Assembly (NCBI RefSeq): GCF_017939745.1
Contig: NZ_JAGKQQ010000001.1
Coordinates: 2,356,001-2,420,000 of the forward strand
Source of the DNA: Gemmata palustris
GTDB taxonomy: Bacteria > Planctomycetota > Planctomycetia > Gemmatales > Gemmataceae
Direction: 5' to 3'
Length of the DNA: 64,000 nt
Made by a program: the position numbers and the translations under genes. Under the pieces are notes generated by a model. That model was not told the origin of the DNA. It ran no database searches and was given only the letters and a program-made list of their open reading frames with translations. This document shows, in pieces, positions 42,140-52,821 of the stretch (positions are counted from its first letter, which is position 1; the number at the start of each line of letters is the position of its first letter).

Positions 42140-43258
42140 TCAGCTCGACTCAGCAACCAGGTATTTCTGCACAAACTTCTCGTCAAGCGTCACACCGAGG
42201 CCGGGGCGATCGGGCACTTCCATCCACCCGTTCACAGACTGGACCTTCTCGTGCGTCAGCTCGTGGCGCAGCGGTGAGTCCTCGACGCAGTCCTCAAACA
42301 CGAACGCATCGCGACACGTCGAGAGCCAGTGAATGCTCGCGGCCACGGTGAGCGGGCTGGTGTAACAGTGATTACAGAGGCGAGCGCCGATCTCTTCGAC
42401 GCGCGCCCGAATGTACGCGGCGTCCGTGAACCCGCAGCGGGAGATGTCCACCTGGTACACGTCGAGCGCGCGGCGGTCGATGAGTTGCCGGAACGACTCG
42501 CGCCCGCACTCCCCCTCCCCCGCGGCGATCGGGATCGGCGACCGGTCGCGGAGCCAGACGTACCCCTCGACATCGTCCTCGCGCAGCGGTTCCTCGAACC
42601 ACTCGGGGCTGTATTCGGCGAAGGCGTGCGCCCGGCGCAGCGCGGTCCGCGCGTCGTACACGCACCCCGCATCGATCAGCAGCGTGGCCTTTCCCAGCCC
42701 CTCCCGCGCCCCTCGGACGAGGTCGATGTCCACCGCTTCGGAAGTGCCCATCGGTTCCCAGCCGAACTTCACCGCAGAATACCCCGCTTCGACCCACCTC
42801 CGGGCGATGTCGGCGGTTTCCTTTCCGTCGCGCCCGAACAGGATGGAAGCGTACCCGCGAACCTTGTCGTGCTGCTTGCCGCCGAGCAACCGGTGAATCG
42901 GTTGGCCGAACGCCTTCCCCTTCAAATCCCACAGCGCCATATCGACCGCGGCCATCGCGGTGATGCCGACCGCGGTGCGCCCGAAGTACATCGTTTTGCG
43001 GTACATCTTCTGCCACAAGCGCTCGTGATCGAGCGGGTTCTCTCCGACCAGGATCTTCCGCAACCCGCACGCGACGTTGTGACTGAACGGCGCATCAATG
43101 ATCGCCTTCACCACTTCCGGCGACGAGTCCGCTTCGCCGACGCCTTCCAGTCCGTCGTCGGTGCGCACGCGCACCAGCACCGAGTCCTGGCTGCTCGCGG
43201 TCTTCGCGGTGATGTTCGGGATGCGGAGGATCTGACAAACAACTTGCGTGATCTTCAT
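42140..43258 (-). CDS. Enolase-superfamily dehydratase, copy 2
   Basis: This 372-residue protein begins at the ATG at 43258 (MKITQVVCQILRIP). Its barrel carries the family metal ligands in LIDAG, WFEEPL and AAGEGE, and a His in CNHCYTS at the base position. The capping domain has TDDGLEGVGEAD. It is the mandelate racemase type, but only distantly similar to copy 1 at 39780-40901. Palindromes flank the gene on both sides. The substrate is probably a sugar acid or related hydroxy acid; this is family inference. Confidence 0.88.
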   Translation of the reverse strand: MKITQVVCQILRIPNITAKTASSQDSVLVRVRTDDGLEGVGEADSSPEVVKAIIDAPFSHNVACGLRKILVGENPLDHERLWQKMYRKTMYFGRTAVGITAMAAVDMALWDLKGKAFGQPIHRLLGGKQHDKVRGYASILFGRDGKETADIARRWVEAGYSAVKFGWEPMGTSEAVDIDLVRGAREGLGKATLLIDAGCVYDARTALRRAHAFAEYSPEWFEEPLREDDVEGYVWLRDRSPIPIAAGEGECGRESFRQLIDRRALDVYQVDISRCGFTDAAYIRARVEEIGARLCNHCYTSPLTVAASIHWLSTCRDAFVFEDCVEDSPLRHELTHEKVQSVNGWMEVPDRPGLGVTLDEKFVQKYLVAESS

Positions 43259-43269
43259 GACATTCTCTT

Positions 43270-43356
43270 GGCGAACGGCCGGTGTCAGCCGGCCGGTAAG
43301 AACGAGCTCGCGTGTGGTACGAAATCTCACCGGCCGGCTGACACCGGCCGTTCGCC
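43270..43356. repeat. Perfect 28-bp palindrome, CGGCCGGTGTCAG family
   Basis: Bases 43270-43297 and 43329-43356 are exact inverted repeats with a 31-base loop. The right arm ends on the last base of the deacylase stop codon. The structure fills the spacer to the downstream dehydratase gene. Confidence 0.92.
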
Positions 43357-44378
43357 TATAGCTTGCGCGGGTCCACGTCGTGAGCGATGCACGCGACGCA
43401 GTCGCCCTGAGCGACGATCGACGGGGCGCGCGTGGCGAGTAGCACGCCGTCGGTATTCGCGAGCACGTAGACCGGGTCGCGGTCGGGGCGTTCGAGGAAG
43501 TGGATCGCGCCGACCGGCTGCCCCGCGCTCACGTCCTCGCCCAACGGAACGAGGTTCTCGTACACACCCGACTCCGGCGCGAAGCGGTAATCGTCCCAGT
43601 TCAGCGCCTGCACCCAGCGCGTGGGGGCGAGGCCAAGCGACTCGCGCGTGACGGCCTTCCCCGGCAGCAGGCCGAAGTGCATGAGCACGTTCCGCAACCC
43701 CATCTGCGTTTCTGCGTGAACAAGGGCCGTGACGTTCTCGCTGCCGCCCATTTCGGTGGTGACGACGACCTTCCCCTGGTTCTCCGCTTCCACCGGGAGC
43801 AACCCGGTACCCGCCACGTCCGCGTACAGGAAGCAGAAGTCCGTGTTCCACGCCTCGGTCGCGGCGAGCATCTGGTCGCGCTGCGGGCCTTTGGGCACAA
43901 GGTGCATGTGGGCACACGGCTCGAAATCCAGGCTCCGGCCGCCGGTGTGGATGTCGATCACGATGTCCGCACGCGGGAACAATTCCGTAGTGAGGTAGTG
44001 CGCAACAACTTCGCTCGGGGTGCCGGTCGGGTTCCCGGGGAAACAGCGGTTGAAGTTCTTGCCGTCGAGCGGGGAGAGCCGGGTCGCGGCCTTAGCGCCG
44101 GGCATGGTGAGCGTGGGAACCAGGATCAACCGGCCAGTAACGTGTTCCGGCGAAAGTTCGCGCAGCAGCCGCATGACCGCGATCTGCCCCGGGTACTCGT
44201 CGCCGTGGTTCCCCGCGAGCACGAGTGCGGTCGGTCCGGTCCCGCGGCCGATGACCGTCACGGGAAGCATCAGGTTCGCCCATCCGCCCAGGTTGTACGA
44301 GTACGGCACGTACAAGTGACCGTACTGCTTGCCCGGCTTGTCGAAATCGACCGTGGAGCGAATGGGAGAAACGGACAC
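43356..44378 (-). CDS. Succinylglutamate desuccinylase/aspartoacylase-family deacylase (DoeB-like)
   Basis: This 340-residue protein starts at the GTG at 44378, chosen because AAGGAG stands five bases before it; an in-frame GTG at 44411 is inside a repeat. Zinc ligands are visible as NHGDE (His58, Glu61) and DIHTGG (His144); KNFNRCFPG (Arg111) fits substrate binding. The length and order resemble DoeB N-acetyl-diaminobutyrate deacetylases of ectoine breakdown. The rest of the ectoine pathway is absent, so the real substrate is probably another acylated amino compound. It lies between a DUF1501 gene and an enolase-superfamily gene. Confidence 0.85.
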   Translation of the reverse strand: MSVSPIRSTVDFDKPGKQYGHLYVPYSYNLGGWANLMLPVTVIGRGTGPTALVLAGNHGDEYPGQIAVMRLLRELSPEHVTGRLILVPTLTMPGAKAATRLSPLDGKNFNRCFPGNPTGTPSEVVAHYLTTELFPRADIVIDIHTGGRSLDFEPCAHMHLVPKGPQRDQMLAATEAWNTDFCFLYADVAGTGLLPVEAENQGKVVVTTEMGGSENVTALVHAETQMGLRNVLMHFGLLPGKAVTRESLGLAPTRWVQALNWDDYRFAPESGVYENLVPLGEDVSAGQPVGAIHFLERPDRDPVYVLANTDGVLLATRAPSIVAQGDCVACIAHDVDPRKL

Positions 44379-44406
44379 GCGAACTCCTTGAGGAGAAGCA
44401 AAAAGC

Positions 44407-44494
44407 GCCACGGATGAACACAGATAACACGGATCAGAACAGAAGCCGATTCAATGCGATTCTTAATCGTGTCTTGATCCGTGTTTATCCGTGG
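44407..44494. repeat. Palindrome, ATCCGTG family
   Basis: GCCACGGAT...ACACGGATCA (44407-44436) pairs with TGATCCGTG...ATCCGTGGC (44475-44494), the left arm having about nine extra bases. It lies between the DUF1501 and deacylase genes. Confidence 0.85.
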
Positions 44495-44501
44495 CTGATT
44501 T

Positions 44502-45896
<1,395 letters not shown>

Positions 45897-45898
45897 GG

Positions 45899-46636
45899 TC
45901 ATTCCTTCCCCAGAATCAGATCCACGACCCAACACCCGCGCACGTGCGGTCCCGAACCGCGGCAGTGATCGAGGACGTCCGTGTCGTCACATCCGGCATC
46001 TTGAAGCGCATCGGCCAGAATCGGCATCGCGCTGAACTCGCGGCCCTCGTACATCTGCTGCGCGAGTGTCAACACGGTGTTCGTGCATAAATCCGGTGAA
46101 AATACAACTGAGTGAAGCGGGTTACCAAAGACCTCACGAACAAGCATCGCTTGATGTTTTTGCTCCTCAACCAACCGCGCTTTCATGCGTTCGCGCCCGG
46201 TCGGCCCGTCTTCTGTCACTCCCTCTGCAGAGAGTGCCGTGGCCGCATCTCTCAAAGGGTTCGCGCCACTGCGATACTCCCACGCCGCCCCAGCCGCCGC
46301 GCGCAACACACAAGCGGAATTTGGCGTACCCGGAGGAAATGGCCGTGGATCACCCATATTGAGAGCCAGAACGTAGTGGCTCACCTGTACGTCCGCTGCC
46401 GCCAGCACAATTCCCTGGATCTCGCGCAACTCCACTATATCGGCCAAGTCGTCAGCATAGTCTTCTGCGGTCTCTATCGCCCTACGACCATCTTCGTCGG
46501 TAAGGAGGTGCCAGAGACGCCGGACACATGCACAATCGAGCAGGCGCTGTTTCCGATCCGTGAGCGCGTCGATTGAGTCAAGATAATCGAGCATCTGTTC
46601 CGGGACGAAACAGGCGCGCCATAGATCCTCAGTCAC
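45899..46636 (-). CDS. Gemmata-type conserved hypothetical protein
   Basis: This 245-residue protein starts at GTG with a strong AAAGGAGG seven bases upstream. Two blocks look conserved: RKQRLLDCACVRRLWHLLTDEDG with EDYADDLADI near the N-terminus, and LADALQDAGCDDTDVLDHC plus PHVRGCWVVDLILGKE at the C-terminus. I recall this family as present in many copies in Gemmata genomes, often annotated only as hypothetical. It sits between the PSCyt1 and DUF1501 genes, 13 bases after the first and two before the second, an unusual insertion in that pair. Function unknown. Confidence 0.8.
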   Translation of the reverse strand: MTEDLWRACFVPEQMLDYLDSIDALTDRKQRLLDCACVRRLWHLLTDEDGRRAIETAEDYADDLADIVELREIQGIVLAAADVQVSHYVLALNMGDPRPFPPGTPNSACVLRAAAGAAWEYRSGANPLRDAATALSAEGVTEDGPTGRERMKARLVEEQKHQAMLVREVFGNPLHSVVFSPDLCTNTVLTLAQQMYEGREFSAMPILADALQDAGCDDTDVLDHCRGSGPHVRGCWVVDLILGKE

Positions 46637-46649
46637 GACGCAACCTCCT

Positions 46650-49415
46650 TTAATCCACGAACGCGAACTCGTTGGTCATCAGCAGCCCGTGGGCGAGATC
46701 GATCCAGCGGTCCGCGCCCTTTGCGACGAACGCGAGGGCCAGTTTGCGCTCGTCTGCGTCCGGTCGGCGATCATAGAGCGTCAGGTAGATCCAATCGAGT
46801 CGTTCGCCCGAATCCGCAAGTTTCTGGAACGCGGGAAGGGCTACGAGTTTCTTCGCCGCGTCGCGTGCGAACGGGCCATTCATCAGGAAGAGTGCCTGCG
46901 GAGATACGGTCGTGTTCGTGCGCTCGGGAGCGAAGCCCGCCGGGTTCGGTACATCGAACGTGGTGAGCAGCGAAGGGAACTCCAGCCGATCGATGTAGCC
47001 GTACACCGCGCGCCGTTTGTTACCGCCAAAGAGCCGCGCGCTCGGGCCACCCAATTTCAGGTCGAGTTGCCCGGACGCGGCCAGGACCGCATCGTGTAGC
47101 GGCTCGAACTCCAATCGGCGCCGGTTCTGCTTCCACATCAGCCGGTTGTCGGGATCAGCGGTAACCGCGTCCGCGCGGTCGAGGCTGTCCTGCGTGTAGG
47201 TCGCGGATGTCATGATGAGTTTGTGGAGGCGCTTGATGCTCCAGGAGGTACGAGGGGCGTTCTGCTCTGCGCGAGCCTCTGAAGAATTTGCGGAAGGGTT
47301 CACCCACTCGCTCGCGAGCCAGTCGAGGAGTTCCGGGTGCGTGGGGGCGTCGCCACGGAGTCCGAAGTCGCCCGGCGTGCCAACGATCGCCTTCCCGAAA
47401 TGCTGCATCCACACGCGGTTCACAAACACGCGCGCCGTCAGCGGGTTGTCCTTCGACACGATCTCGCGCGCCAAATCGAGCCGCCCGCTCCCGGCCGAAG
47501 CGAACGGTTTGCGCGCCGGGTTCGCGACCCTAATGAACTGCCTGGGAACCGGGTCACTCGGGCGCCCGGGATTGCCGCGCTCGAAGATTCGCGGGTCGTA
47601 GGGGCGCGGGGTATCGTTCAGCACCATCGCACGCGGCGGCCCCTTCCCGAGCCACTCTTCGAGCGCGTTGAGGTGCTTCTGATATTCGCCCTGCGTCGCG
47701 CGATCGGGGAACAGCGAGAGGAACCCCCAATCGAGCGCGAGCGGTGCGTCTGCTGGTGAATCCGCGCCGTACAACACGCGACGCAGTTCCTCTCGGTCGG
47801 GGTCATCGAACCGGATCGTGCCCTTCGCCGTGTCCTTCCACTGCTTGTCCACATCCGTCAACAGTTTGCCGTACCGCGTGGCCACGTCCTTCATCGATTT
47901 CGGCGGCTCGCTAAACACCGCGGCCACGAGTTTATTGCCCCCTGAAACGGCCTTGAGCAAGCCCGGGGCTTTCTCCGCGAACTCGGCGTCCTGCAACTCA
48001 CTGACCGCGTGCCAGTGCAGGAACGCGGGGTGTTTGCGCTTCTTGGTGTCCGTGAGGAACTGTTTCCAGCGCGTAATCATGCTGGGGTTCAGGTCGCCGG
48101 GATCGGCGATCAGCATGAAATCATCGGCCGGTGGCTGATTCCGGGCTTCGTGTGCCGCCAAGAGGTATTCGCCCGCGCGACTTCGGGCACCTGAAACGAG
48201 CGTGGCGTGCTTCGCTGTCACGAAATCGACGAGGCGTTTCTCGCGTGCGGCAAGTTCGGTGTTGTACGCCTTATCCGGCTCCTTCGGCGCCGGTCCCACG
48301 AGCGGCGGAACGGTGGGTTCGATGGAACTTCGCAACACGCCGTAAAGTGAGTAATAATCAGCCGCGGGGACGGGATCGAACTTATGGTCGTGGCACCGCG
48401 CACACGTCACGGTGATTGCCATCAACCCGCGCGTGATGACGTCCATGCGGTCATCAATGATGTCGTGCGTGTTGTTCATGAAGTGCCCGCCGACCGTCAG
48501 GAACCCGAGTGCGGCCTGGGCAGAGGCGTCTTGCGGCACGAGGAGATCGGCCGCGAGCTGTTCCGTCACGAACTGGTCGAACGGCTTGTCCTCGTTCAAA
48601 GCGCGGATGACGTAATCGCGGTACGTCCACGCCCACGGGTACTCCTTCCCCTCGAAGAAGACGTAGCCCTTGTTGTCCGCGTACCGGGCCACGTCGAGCC
48701 AGTGCCGCCCCCAGCGCTCACCGTACCGCGGACTGGCCAACAATCGATCGATCAGCTTTTCGTAGGCGTTCGGTGAATCGTCCTTCAGGAAGGCTTCGAC
48801 CTCTTCCGGCGAAGGCGGAAGCCCGTGAAGATCAAACGTCGCGCGCCGGATCAGCGTGCGCTTGTCGGCGCGCGGGGAGAGTGCCAGCCCCTTCTCAGCG
48901 AGTTTCGCGAGCACGAACTTGTCGATCTCGTTGCGGATCTCGGCTTTGGGGTTGCGGATCTCCGGCACTGTGGGCCGCTGAACGGGTCGAAAGGCCCAGT
49001 GCTTCGCCGCAGCCTTTGCGATCGCATCCGGGGCGGCCAGCGTGACCTTCTCCGGCCACGGGGCGCCGAGTTCCACCCACTTCGTGAGCGCCGCGATCTC
49101 GTTCGCTGGGAGCTTTCCTCCGGGCGGCATCTTCAGGTCGTTGTCGGTGTGCAGGATCGCGGTGAGAAACAGCCCGTCTTTGGGTTTGCCGGGAACGATG
49201 GCCGCGCCGCTGTGCCCACCCTTAATGAAGCCCTCGCGCGAATCGAGCCGGAGCCCGCCCTTCGGCTTCTCCGCGCCGTGACACGACAGGCACTTCTCGA
49301 CCAGCACCGGCCGCACTTGTTTCTCGAAAAACTCCAGCGGTGCCGCCGGGTCCGCAGCGCGCGCGCCCGCGCACCAACACATCGCGACCAATGATAGAAG
49401 CGCAGCACGAATCAT
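46650..49415 (-). CDS. PSCyt1/DUF1549/DUF1553 cytochrome-like protein, copy 1
   Basis: This 921-residue secreted protein (signal peptide MIRAALLSLVAMCWCAGARA) starts at the ATG at 49415. It has a planctomycete cytochrome c domain with CLSCH (Cys42-His46) and GGLRLDSR, then DUF1549 (about 165-370) with a second heme-like motif CARCHDHKFDP, then DUF1553 (about 640-900) with GRLDLAREIVSKDNPLTARVFVNRVW and FLMNGPF. The middle (about 400-620) is variable. The protein is likely periplasmic and heme-binding; the activity is not known. It is one of two related genes facing away from each other (see 50219-52690). Confidence 0.93.
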   Translation of the reverse strand: MIRAALLSLVAMCWCAGARAADPAAPLEFFEKQVRPVLVEKCLSCHGAEKPKGGLRLDSREGFIKGGHSGAAIVPGKPKDGLFLTAILHTDNDLKMPPGGKLPANEIAALTKWVELGAPWPEKVTLAAPDAIAKAAAKHWAFRPVQRPTVPEIRNPKAEIRNEIDKFVLAKLAEKGLALSPRADKRTLIRRATFDLHGLPPSPEEVEAFLKDDSPNAYEKLIDRLLASPRYGERWGRHWLDVARYADNKGYVFFEGKEYPWAWTYRDYVIRALNEDKPFDQFVTEQLAADLLVPQDASAQAALGFLTVGGHFMNNTHDIIDDRMDVITRGLMAITVTCARCHDHKFDPVPAADYYSLYGVLRSSIEPTVPPLVGPAPKEPDKAYNTELAAREKRLVDFVTAKHATLVSGARSRAGEYLLAAHEARNQPPADDFMLIADPGDLNPSMITRWKQFLTDTKKRKHPAFLHWHAVSELQDAEFAEKAPGLLKAVSGGNKLVAAVFSEPPKSMKDVATRYGKLLTDVDKQWKDTAKGTIRFDDPDREELRRVLYGADSPADAPLALDWGFLSLFPDRATQGEYQKHLNALEEWLGKGPPRAMVLNDTPRPYDPRIFERGNPGRPSDPVPRQFIRVANPARKPFASAGSGRLDLAREIVSKDNPLTARVFVNRVWMQHFGKAIVGTPGDFGLRGDAPTHPELLDWLASEWVNPSANSSEARAEQNAPRTSWSIKRLHKLIMTSATYTQDSLDRADAVTADPDNRLMWKQNRRRLEFEPLHDAVLAASGQLDLKLGGPSARLFGGNKRRAVYGYIDRLEFPSLLTTFDVPNPAGFAPERTNTTVSPQALFLMNGPFARDAAKKLVALPAFQKLADSGERLDWIYLTLYDRRPDADERKLALAFVAKGADRWIDLAHGLLMTNEFAFVD

Positions 49416-49492
49416 TGCGAATGCCCTGAGAGCGGCAGTTGAGGCGGGAGTGTTCTTCGTACCGGACAGAACAGCAACTTCGGCGGGAGCAA

Positions 49493-50077
49493 TCAAGGCA
49501 GGCGGGTGATCTTCTTGATCGTAATCGGAGGTTCGAGTGCCTGAACTTTGGCGGGCGCGGACTGAATCTTCTTTACGACATCCATGCCCTTCGTCACGCG
49601 GCCGAACGCCGCGAACCCCTCGCCGTCGGGGTTGCGCTTGCCCCCGTGGTCGAGTTCCGGTTGGTCGCCAATGCAGATGAAGAAATCGGAAGTCGCGGTG
49701 TCGGGACCGTCGCGCGCCATCGAGATCGTTCCGTCCTTGTGCGCGAGTTTCGTGTCCTTCGTGCGCTCCAGTTTGATCGGCTTGAACTCGTCCTTCGTCT
49801 TCTCCGGGTTGATCCCGGCCTGCACCACTTCGATCTTCACCTTGTTGTCGGGCTGGTTGTCCGGCGTCACGGTCCGGTGGAACCGCCCGCCGTCGTAGAA
49901 CTTGCCGTCCACGTACTTCAGGAAGTTCGCGACCGTGTTGGGGGCTTTCGCAGCATCCAGTTCGACCTCGATATCGCCCTTATCGGTCTGAATCAGCACG
50001 CGAACCGATTTCGGTTCCTCCGCGAACCCGCTCGTAACGGCGAACAGCCCCAACACCACGCACAGCACGCACTTCAT
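49493..50077 (-). CDS. Periplasmic cyclophilin-type peptidyl-prolyl isomerase
   Basis: This 194-residue protein starts at an ATG with GGAGG in front and a signal peptide (MKCVLCVVLGLFAVTSGFA). It has the cyclophilin core: IQTDKGDIEVELDAAKAPNTVANFLKYV, the FHRT active-site Arg, GTISMARDGPDTATSDFFI and FAAFGRVTKGMDVV. The loop QPELDHGGKRNPDGEG is longer than in the minimal bacterial enzymes. It would help folding of exported proteins. It starts the minus-strand run that continues with the PSCyt1 gene 77 bases downstream, and diverges from the second PSCyt1 gene. Confidence 0.9.
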   Translation of the reverse strand: MKCVLCVVLGLFAVTSGFAEEPKSVRVLIQTDKGDIEVELDAAKAPNTVANFLKYVDGKFYDGGRFHRTVTPDNQPDNKVKIEVVQAGINPEKTKDEFKPIKLERTKDTKLAHKDGTISMARDGPDTATSDFFICIGDQPELDHGGKRNPDGEGFAAFGRVTKGMDVVKKIQSAPAKVQALEPPITIKKITRLP

Positions 50078-50218
50078 GTCGAACCTCCGATCCACATCAG
50101 AACCGACCGAGAGGTACCGGTCAAGGACCAGGATTCGCGTTCGGTGCTTGCTGATCCCGCGACGGGTACGATAGTATTGAGCGTCGCCACGCGCTCGGTC
50201 CACTACTCTCCCGCCTCT

Positions 50219-52690
50219 ATGCGCACCCAATTTCACTGGTTCGCGTTTTCATTTCTGGCGTTCGCTTCTCCCATACAGGGAGAAGACAAGCCGCCACCGG
50301 CGAAACCGTCGCCCGAACACGTCGAGTTCTTCGAGAAGAAGATCCGCCCGGTACTGGTCAAGCACTGTTACTCGTGCCACAGCGCGGAAGCGAAAAAAGT
50401 TAAGGGCGAACTGCGCCTCGACACGCGCGAGGCGGTGCTGAAGGGCGGTTCGTCGGGGCCATTGCTCGTCCCCGGCGATCCCGCAAAAAGCTTGCTAATC
50501 CAGGCCGTGCGGCACGCGGACCCGTCTCTGAAAATGCCGCCGGATGTGAAGCTGAAATCAGAGGAGATCGCGGACCTCGAAGCCTGGGTAAAAATGGGTG
50601 CCCCGGACCCGCGCGACGGCGCGAGCGGGGCGAAAAAGATCGACTTCGCGAAGGCGAAAGAGTTCTGGTCGTTCCGCCCGGTTGCACGGCCCGAAGTACT
50701 AAAGGCTGGTGCCGCCAACCCCATCGATAACTTCATCCGGGCGAAACTGGATGCGAAGGGACTGAAACCCGCCCCGCCCGCGGACAAACGCGCACTCATT
50801 CGCCGGGCGACGTTCGACCTGACGGGCCTTCCTCCAACGCCAGAAGAGATCGAAGCGTTCCTGAAGGACAACTCACCCGAAGCGTTCGCGAAGGTGGTAG
50901 ACCGGCTACTTGCATCACCGGCTTACGGCGAGCGCTGGGGGCGCCACTGGCTCGACCTCGTGCGCTACGCGGACACCGCGGGCGATAACTCCGACTACCC
51001 CATCCCGCAAATCTTCCGCTACCGGAACTGGGTGATCGAGGCGTTCAACCGCGACCTGCCCTACGACGAGTTCGTGCGCCAGCAACTCGCGGGCGACCTG
51101 CTCCCCTCCCAAAACGAAGCCGACCGCCAGGCGAAGTTGATCGCAACGGGCTACCTCGCGAACACCAAGCGGTTCGGTTCCTACGAGGACGAGCGCTACC
51201 CGTGGTACCTCACCTACGAGGACCAGATCGACAACTTGGGGCGCACGTTCCTCGGGCTCACGATCAACTGTGCGCGGTGCCACGACCACAAGTTCGACCC
51301 GATCAGCCAGCACGACTACTACGCGCTCTACGGGTTCTTCTCCAGCACGCGCTACCCGCGTCCCGGGATCGAACTCGACAAGGTCCAACGTGACTTTGTT
51401 CCGCTTGTGGAGCCGGAAGATGTCGAAATCATTGAACTGACACGTCAGGCCAACACCACGAGACTCCAGAAGGACGTCGAGATCCAAGAGCGTCTGAAAT
51501 CGATAGCCGAAAAGCAACTCGAAACGGCGAAACGTCTTGGCGAAAAGGAGATGATCGCGGAGGCCACCAAAGAACTTGAACAGGCCGTCGCGAAGCTCAA
51601 GGTCGTGAAAAAAGAGCGCGATGAATTCGCCAAGCAGCCGCTCCCCTTCGAGACCGCTTACGCCGTCGCCGAAGGCAAAACCGAGGGCAAGAAGAAGGTC
51701 GGCAACGCTTGCGTGCAGATCAAGGGCGACCCAGAACGGCTCGGGCCAGAAGTCCCGCGGCGCTTCCCCTCAATCCTCGGCGGACAAACACTTCCTGCCG
51801 CGACAATGGGCAGTGGTCGGCTCGAACTCGCGAACTGGATCGTGGACGCGAAGAACCCGCTCACGGCCCGTGTGATGGTGAATCGCGTCTGGCAGTACCA
51901 CTTCGGAAAGGGGATCGTTCGCACCGCGAGCAACTTCGGCATTCTGGGTCAACCGCCCACGCACCCGGAATTGCTCGACTACCTCGCAGCGCGTTTCGTC
52001 GAAGACAAGTGGTCGATGAAGTCGATGCACCGGCTCATTATGCTCTCGCGCACTTACCAGCAGTCGAGTCGCGACGACGAAGCGGGTACCAAAATCGATG
52101 TCGCGAACGAGTACCTGTGGCGGTTCGACAAGCACCGACTCGATGCGGAATCCATCCGTGACTCACTGCTCGCAGCAGCAGGGAACCTCGACCGGTCCCC
52201 GGGCGGCGCGCACCCGTTCCCCGCGATGAGCACCTGGAACTTCACACAGCACCACCCGTTCAAGGCGGTATACGAGACGAACAAGCGGAGCGTGTACGTG
52301 ATGGCGCAGCGGTTCCAGCGGCACCCGTTCTTCGCGCTGTTCGACGGCGCGGACACCAACGCGAGCACCGATCGCCGGCTCACGAGCACCACCCCGCTAC
52401 AAGCGCTCTACCTGATGAACGACCCGTTCGTTCACGCCCAGGCCAAGAAGTTCGCCGAGCGCGTGTGCGGCGAAGGCAAAGACGACGCGGCGCGCATCAA
52501 TCGCGCCTACGTGCTGCTGTTCGGCCGCACCCCCACAGCCGACGAAGTTACTACCGCAACGGACTACCTTGCGAAGGTGAGCGACAAGCTCAGAGCGGGC
52601 GGCACGCCGATGGAGCAACTCCCGGCCAAGGCGTGGGAGAGCCTCGCCCGCGCACTGTTCCTGAGCAACGAGTTCGTGTACCTGGATTGA
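50219..52690 (+). CDS. PSCyt1/DUF1549/DUF1553 cytochrome-like protein, copy 2
   Basis: This 823-residue secreted protein (start ATG 50219, leader up to about residue 21) has the cytochrome motif CYSCH (Cys50-His54), the GELRLDTR segment, DUF1549 with CARCHDHKFDP, a charged coiled coil (about 400-465, LQKDVEIQERL to KKERDEFAK), and DUF1553 with GRLELANWIVDAKNPLTARVMVNRVW and LMNDPF. It differs from copy 1 in having the coiled coil in the variable middle. DUF1501 copy 2 follows after 131 bp that include a palindrome. The function is unknown; a periplasmic heme protein acting with its DUF1501 partner is inferred. Confidence 0.93.
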   Translation: MRTQFHWFAFSFLAFASPIQGEDKPPPAKPSPEHVEFFEKKIRPVLVKHCYSCHSAEAKKVKGELRLDTREAVLKGGSSGPLLVPGDPAKSLLIQAVRHADPSLKMPPDVKLKSEEIADLEAWVKMGAPDPRDGASGAKKIDFAKAKEFWSFRPVARPEVLKAGAANPIDNFIRAKLDAKGLKPAPPADKRALIRRATFDLTGLPPTPEEIEAFLKDNSPEAFAKVVDRLLASPAYGERWGRHWLDLVRYADTAGDNSDYPIPQIFRYRNWVIEAFNRDLPYDEFVRQQLAGDLLPSQNEADRQAKLIATGYLANTKRFGSYEDERYPWYLTYEDQIDNLGRTFLGLTINCARCHDHKFDPISQHDYYALYGFFSSTRYPRPGIELDKVQRDFVPLVEPEDVEIIELTRQANTTRLQKDVEIQERLKSIAEKQLETAKRLGEKEMIAEATKELEQAVAKLKVVKKERDEFAKQPLPFETAYAVAEGKTEGKKKVGNACVQIKGDPERLGPEVPRRFPSILGGQTLPAATMGSGRLELANWIVDAKNPLTARVMVNRVWQYHFGKGIVRTASNFGILGQPPTHPELLDYLAARFVEDKWSMKSMHRLIMLSRTYQQSSRDDEAGTKIDVANEYLWRFDKHRLDAESIRDSLLAAAGNLDRSPGGAHPFPAMSTWNFTQHHPFKAVYETNKRSVYVMAQRFQRHPFFALFDGADTNASTDRRLTSTTPLQALYLMNDPFVHAQAKKFAERVCGEGKDDAARINRAYVLLFGRTPTADEVTTATDYLAKVSDKLRAGGTPMEQLPAKAWESLARALFLSNEFVYLD

Positions 52691-52694
52691 GTTA

Positions 52695-52773
52695 AGAAGG
52701 GTTTTTGACAGGATAAACAGGATTGAAGACGTGGCTTTTGCTTTATCCTGTTAATCCTGTCAAAAACCCTTCT
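52695..52773. repeat. Palindrome, TTTTTGACAGGAT family
   Basis: Bases 52695-52723 and 52745-52773 pair over 29 bp with one mismatch, with a 21-base loop. It starts four bases after the PSCyt1 copy 2 stop. Similar TTTTTGACAGGATTAACAGGAT sequences occur in the intergenic regions of many unrelated bacteria, from memory. Confidence 0.9.
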
Positions 52774-52821
52774 GATCTTGGCCCTTCTCCCACAATCGGC
52801 GCTTGCGATTTGGAGCACTTG

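Noticed and set aside
49439..50218. N-terminal extension of PSCyt1 copy 2
   Set aside because: It runs through the cyclophilin gene on the opposite strand; the ATG at 50219 gives a proper leader and domain start.
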